Assembly: GCA_009829735.1 (NCBI GenBank)
Contig: CM020619.1
Span: forward strand, 18,853,816 to 18,917,815
Source: Pyropia yezoensis
Taxonomy: Eukaryota > Rhodophyta > Bangiophyceae > Bangiales > Bangiaceae
Direction of reading: 5' to 3'
DNA: 64,000 nucleotides
Shown one piece after another: positions 61,227 through 64,000 of this stretch (the stretch's first letter is position 1; each line of letters begins with the position of its first letter). The notes beneath the pieces were generated by a model that was given only the letters and a program-made list of their open reading frames with translations, was not told the origin of the DNA and made no database searches. A program made the translations under genes and the position numbers.

Positions 61227-62751
61227 GCGCGCATACCCGCGGCTCCCCCTCTGCCCGCGCACAGTGTTGCGTACATAGGTCTGTCCTTGTCGACCGGCCA
61301 AGCACCTGCATCACGACGCACCCAAGCTCGTTAGATATCGCACTTGAAGACATACATGTAGCTTGCATGTCATGGGGGCGCCGTGGACGCCCAGCCCACG
61401 TCACGTTTACAGACAACCCTCTTCTCGCTACACTAGGGGGCTTGCTCGCAGAAGAACATGCCCTCTTATTGTCGTCGACCACCGAACGATCGCACGAAGC
61501 TGGCACCACGCGTTTGCCTGAACTCTCTTACGTAGCGCGCTGCGTGGGGAGGAAGCCGAGTTTTTTTTGGGGGGGAAGATCGGATTTCTTGATGGATCCA
61601 TTGCAGCTCCAGAAAAGAAGAGAAGAGGCGTGGGGCAATTCCCGGATACCGGCAATTGCACGACCACTTTCATTTAATTCTTCTTTCCGACATTGACAGG
61701 CCGGGGTCGACAAGCGTACCAGTTTCGGTCACGCGTACGAGTATCGAGTGGATTTAGAAATCAGCGAACGCGTACCAGCGTGTCGTCGACTGCGAGCAAG
61801 CGACTCCTTCAAACCCGCCTGAATAAGCGTACCTTCCTCGCGTATTTTTTTCCATGATATCTGGCAAGCGTACTGTCAAAAATGCCGCAAGTAGCGTGCC
61901 TCAAGCGTATTTTTTGGCAAAGTGGTCAGAACTAAGGCTCGCAAAGACTTCTTCAGTGTCTTGAATCTCCCAATTAATCTCAATGCGGCTGATTCTTGTC
62001 CAAGAAACGAAGGTAATTATGTTTAGCTCGACAGCGTACCTGGCAAAAGTACATTCTAGCATGATGCTTCAGCGTACATTTTTCTCGCTAGATTGCGCGT
62101 AGGCTTACCAGGCACATTCGGAGATTCTTCAGAGCGTACGCGTAGTACGCTAATAAAGTACGCGCGTAATACGCTTGCGATCAGTACGCTTGGCATCCCC
62201 TGCTAACAGGCCATGAATCTGAGCGGACGCAAGGGTCATTTAGCGTTTTTGCAGTCGTTGCTTGCCGCGTCAGCTCGCGTAATCCGTGCAGGCACACAAC
62301 GACCTGCAGCACTTCACCCCCGACGACCGCCCCATGTCCATCCACCATCCCGTCTGCTCCCACCACCCCTTCCCGTCTGCCCCCACCACCCTACTCGTCT
62401 CCACTGCCCGCCCTGCGGGCACACATGAACTTGCAACTGTTCACCCCGGCACGCCGCCTCTGCCCATACACCGTCTGCCGCCACCACCCAACCCGTCTTC
62501 ACTACCCGCCACCGCTGCCGTCTCGGAGTGTTCGTTGACCGCAGCCGCCCACCCGTCGTCCCCCCACGCCCACGCAGGTGGGGACGGGTGCCTGCCTTGT
62601 GGATATTGCTTCTCTCCCGCCGCGCACTCCCTCCCCCCCCCCCCTCCCCTGGGGGCAGCGCCGCTGTGCCCGATCGTCACGCGACGGACGACCACGGCCA
62701 CCCGAATCGCTGCGGCTGGGACCCTGCCTGTTCTGCCACGCACCGCCGGCC
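61227..62751. other. intergenic region containing the GCGTAC cluster
   Basis: 61227-62200 is AT-richer than its surroundings; the motif cluster at 61714-62189 is listed separately. 62290-62700 is C-rich and reads as Pro/His/Thr strings in several frames, probably the promoter and leader of the next (decayed) gene. Confidence 0.5.
61714..62189. repeat. cluster of GCGTAC motifs
   Basis: GCGTAC on the plus strand at 61714, 61733, 61770, 61827, 61868, 62034, 62072 and 62134, and on the minus strand at 62137, 62145, 62158 and 62184. Variants GCGTAT/ATACGC lie at 61840, 61905 and 62169. Twelve exact copies in 476 bp, irregularly spaced, with minus-strand copies only at the right end. Not a simple tandem repeat. 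Confidence 0.75.
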
Positions 62752-64000
62752 ATGGCGACCGCCTTCCCATTGACGGCGGCGTCGGACAGGGCGGCGGAAG
62801 CTGCGGCTGCCGCCCTCATCGAGAGGGACGACGCTGTCGGTGCGTCCGCAGGTGTGCCCATCCCCCTGCAGGTGCAGCTGCTCGAGCTGCCTGATGAGCT
62901 GCTCAGCCTGATCACTCTGTCTGCGTACCAGAAGAGATGCTACGTGAATCTCTTCTGTGCATGCAAGCGGCTGCGCGACCCCGGCTATGCCTCCATCCGC
63001 GCCGTGTCGTTTCGGGCGCGCAGCGAGGACGACGAGTCAGAGATGGAGAGGGTGAGCGTCTCCCCGCCGCTGTCGTCCCCGGTGGCGCTGCTGGCCTCCA
63101 CGCGGGGGCGCTGCCATGTACGCGCACTCGCGGTCGGCGCTCGGCTTTCTCGGCCACGCCCACGGCGTGCGGGAGGCTACCCTCCTCGATTGCATCGGTT
63201 ACGATAGTGGCTGGGTGCCCGACGCCGACGACTCTGACGCTGACGCCGACATTCTGTACTACGCGCTGCTGCTTCCCGAGCTGCGACGCCTTCCGCTGAC
63301 TTCGTTTTCCGCCTCGCTGGTGGCGGTGCACCTGCTGCGGGAGCCCCTGCTGAGCTCTGCGCCGCTGCGCCGGCTGCACCAGGATCTTATTGAGCAGAAC
63401 CCGACAGATGCCGCCGCCGTGCGGTCAGTGCTGGGTCACCACAGCGGGTCGCTGGTGTAGCTGACGCTTAGTGGCGTCTTTCGGGATGATGAGCCCACCT
63501 CGTACGAGATCGCACCGTGGCTCGACGCCGCGTCGGCCGGGATGCCCAATCTCCGTACCTTGACGCTCGACGTGGATGTGGACGTGGAAGCAGCAGCAGC
63601 GATGGCTCGCCTGTGTCCCGCGTTGACCACGCTGTGCGTGGTTTCCAAGTAATTCCCCAACGCGTGTGCTCCCCTCCGCTTGCCGGCGCTGCCTTCCCTA
63701 TTGCGCCTCGACTGGGCAGGCAGCCAGGTCGCCCCTCCGGCGGTTGGAGTTGGTCTGACGGCCCTCGTGGGCGGACGGACGCTTACGAAGCTGCGGCTCG
63801 CCGGCATGAGCGCCGTCGAAGTGCTGCCCGCTGTGAAGGCGGCCGCGGCCGTGCCGCCAGACTGTGACCTGGAGGGCTTTCGCCCGCTGGGCGACAACCA
63901 CATGCTGCTGCTCCTGGACGGGACCCCCACGGGACTCGATGCAGTGCGTCGGCTGCAGCTGCACCTGCGCGGCTCTGCCACCTGGGATGGTCTGCAGCTA
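62752..64000 (+). pseudogene. F-box/LRR-type gene, decayed, runs off the window
   Basis: Starts at ATG 62752 (gccATGG). An Ala-rich N-terminus is followed by an F-box-like segment (LLELPDELLSLITLSAYQKRCYVNLFCACKRLRD, about residues 43-77). The frame shifts by one base near the G run at 63105-63110, then meets in-frame TAG at 63458-63460 and TAA at 63650-63652, and stays open to the end of the window. The later parts have leucine-rich repeat spacing (MPNLRTLTLDVDVDV, LRLPALPSLLRLDW, LTKLRLAGMSAVE). F-box/LRR proteins are substrate receptors of SCF ubiquitin ligases. Three lesions argue for a pseudogene; unrecognised introns are less likely given the single-exon neighbours. Confidence 0.6.

Noticed and set aside
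1-64000. CRISPR arrays, prokaryotic operons, ribosome binding sites, rRNA
   Set aside because: No regularly spaced repeats with unique spacers, no rRNA-like sequence, and eukaryotic gene organisation throughout; the many GTG/TTG-started frames are not credible starts here.

Overview
This window looks like nuclear DNA of an intron-poor, very GC-rich eukaryote. The clues are single-exon host genes (one with a mitochondrial presequence), ATG contexts of the gccATGG type, long C/G homopolymer runs, alanine/glycine/proline-rich insertions inside proteins, and nested LTR retrotransposons whose integrases end in chromodomains. A bangiophyte red alga (Porphyra/Pyropia type) fits best, but that is an inference from style, not a species identification.

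Layout. 1-15369: two nearly identical Ty3/gypsy chromoviruses (A, minus; B, plus) lie head to head and form an inverted repeat with arms longer than 6.1 kb around a truncated shared LTR. B continues into an antisense gene (ORF3) and its 3' LTR. 15370-17453: remnant (F) of a related element, mainly a diverged ORF3. 17454-22206: a 469-bp LTR of the same family (G) abutting a degenerate Ty1/copia element. 22207-31000: GC-rich host segment with the succinyl-CoA ligase alpha subunit, a DUF4336-like protein and a secreted VWA protein. 31000-37437: less GC-rich DNA with weak or decayed ORFs. 37438-55866: a second chromovirus (D) with its own LTRs and a perfect 5-bp target duplication; its pol is split by a complete 9375-bp A/B-type element (E, 40712-50086) with apparently identical LTRs. 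55867-64000: more host DNA with short repeats, a small cysteine-rich ORF, a GCGTAC-motif cluster and a decayed F-box/LRR gene running off the end.

How it fits together. A, B, E and F belong to one family with the order LTR-PBS-gag-pol-(antisense ORF3)-PPT-LTR. No copy seen here has every gene intact: A has an open pol but a frameshifted gag, B an open gag and ORF3 but a frameshifted pol start, E lesions in all three. D belongs to a different family but has the same primer-binding-site sequence as A/B and a textbook -1 frameshift signal at the gag/pol junction.

Most worth following up: (1) the conserved antisense ORF3 protein with an Arg/Ser-rich tail; (2) the unusual density of short perfect inverted repeats through the coding DNA of this family; (3) the giant head-to-head palindrome; (4) the D frameshift signal; (5) the GCGTAC cluster near 62 kb.
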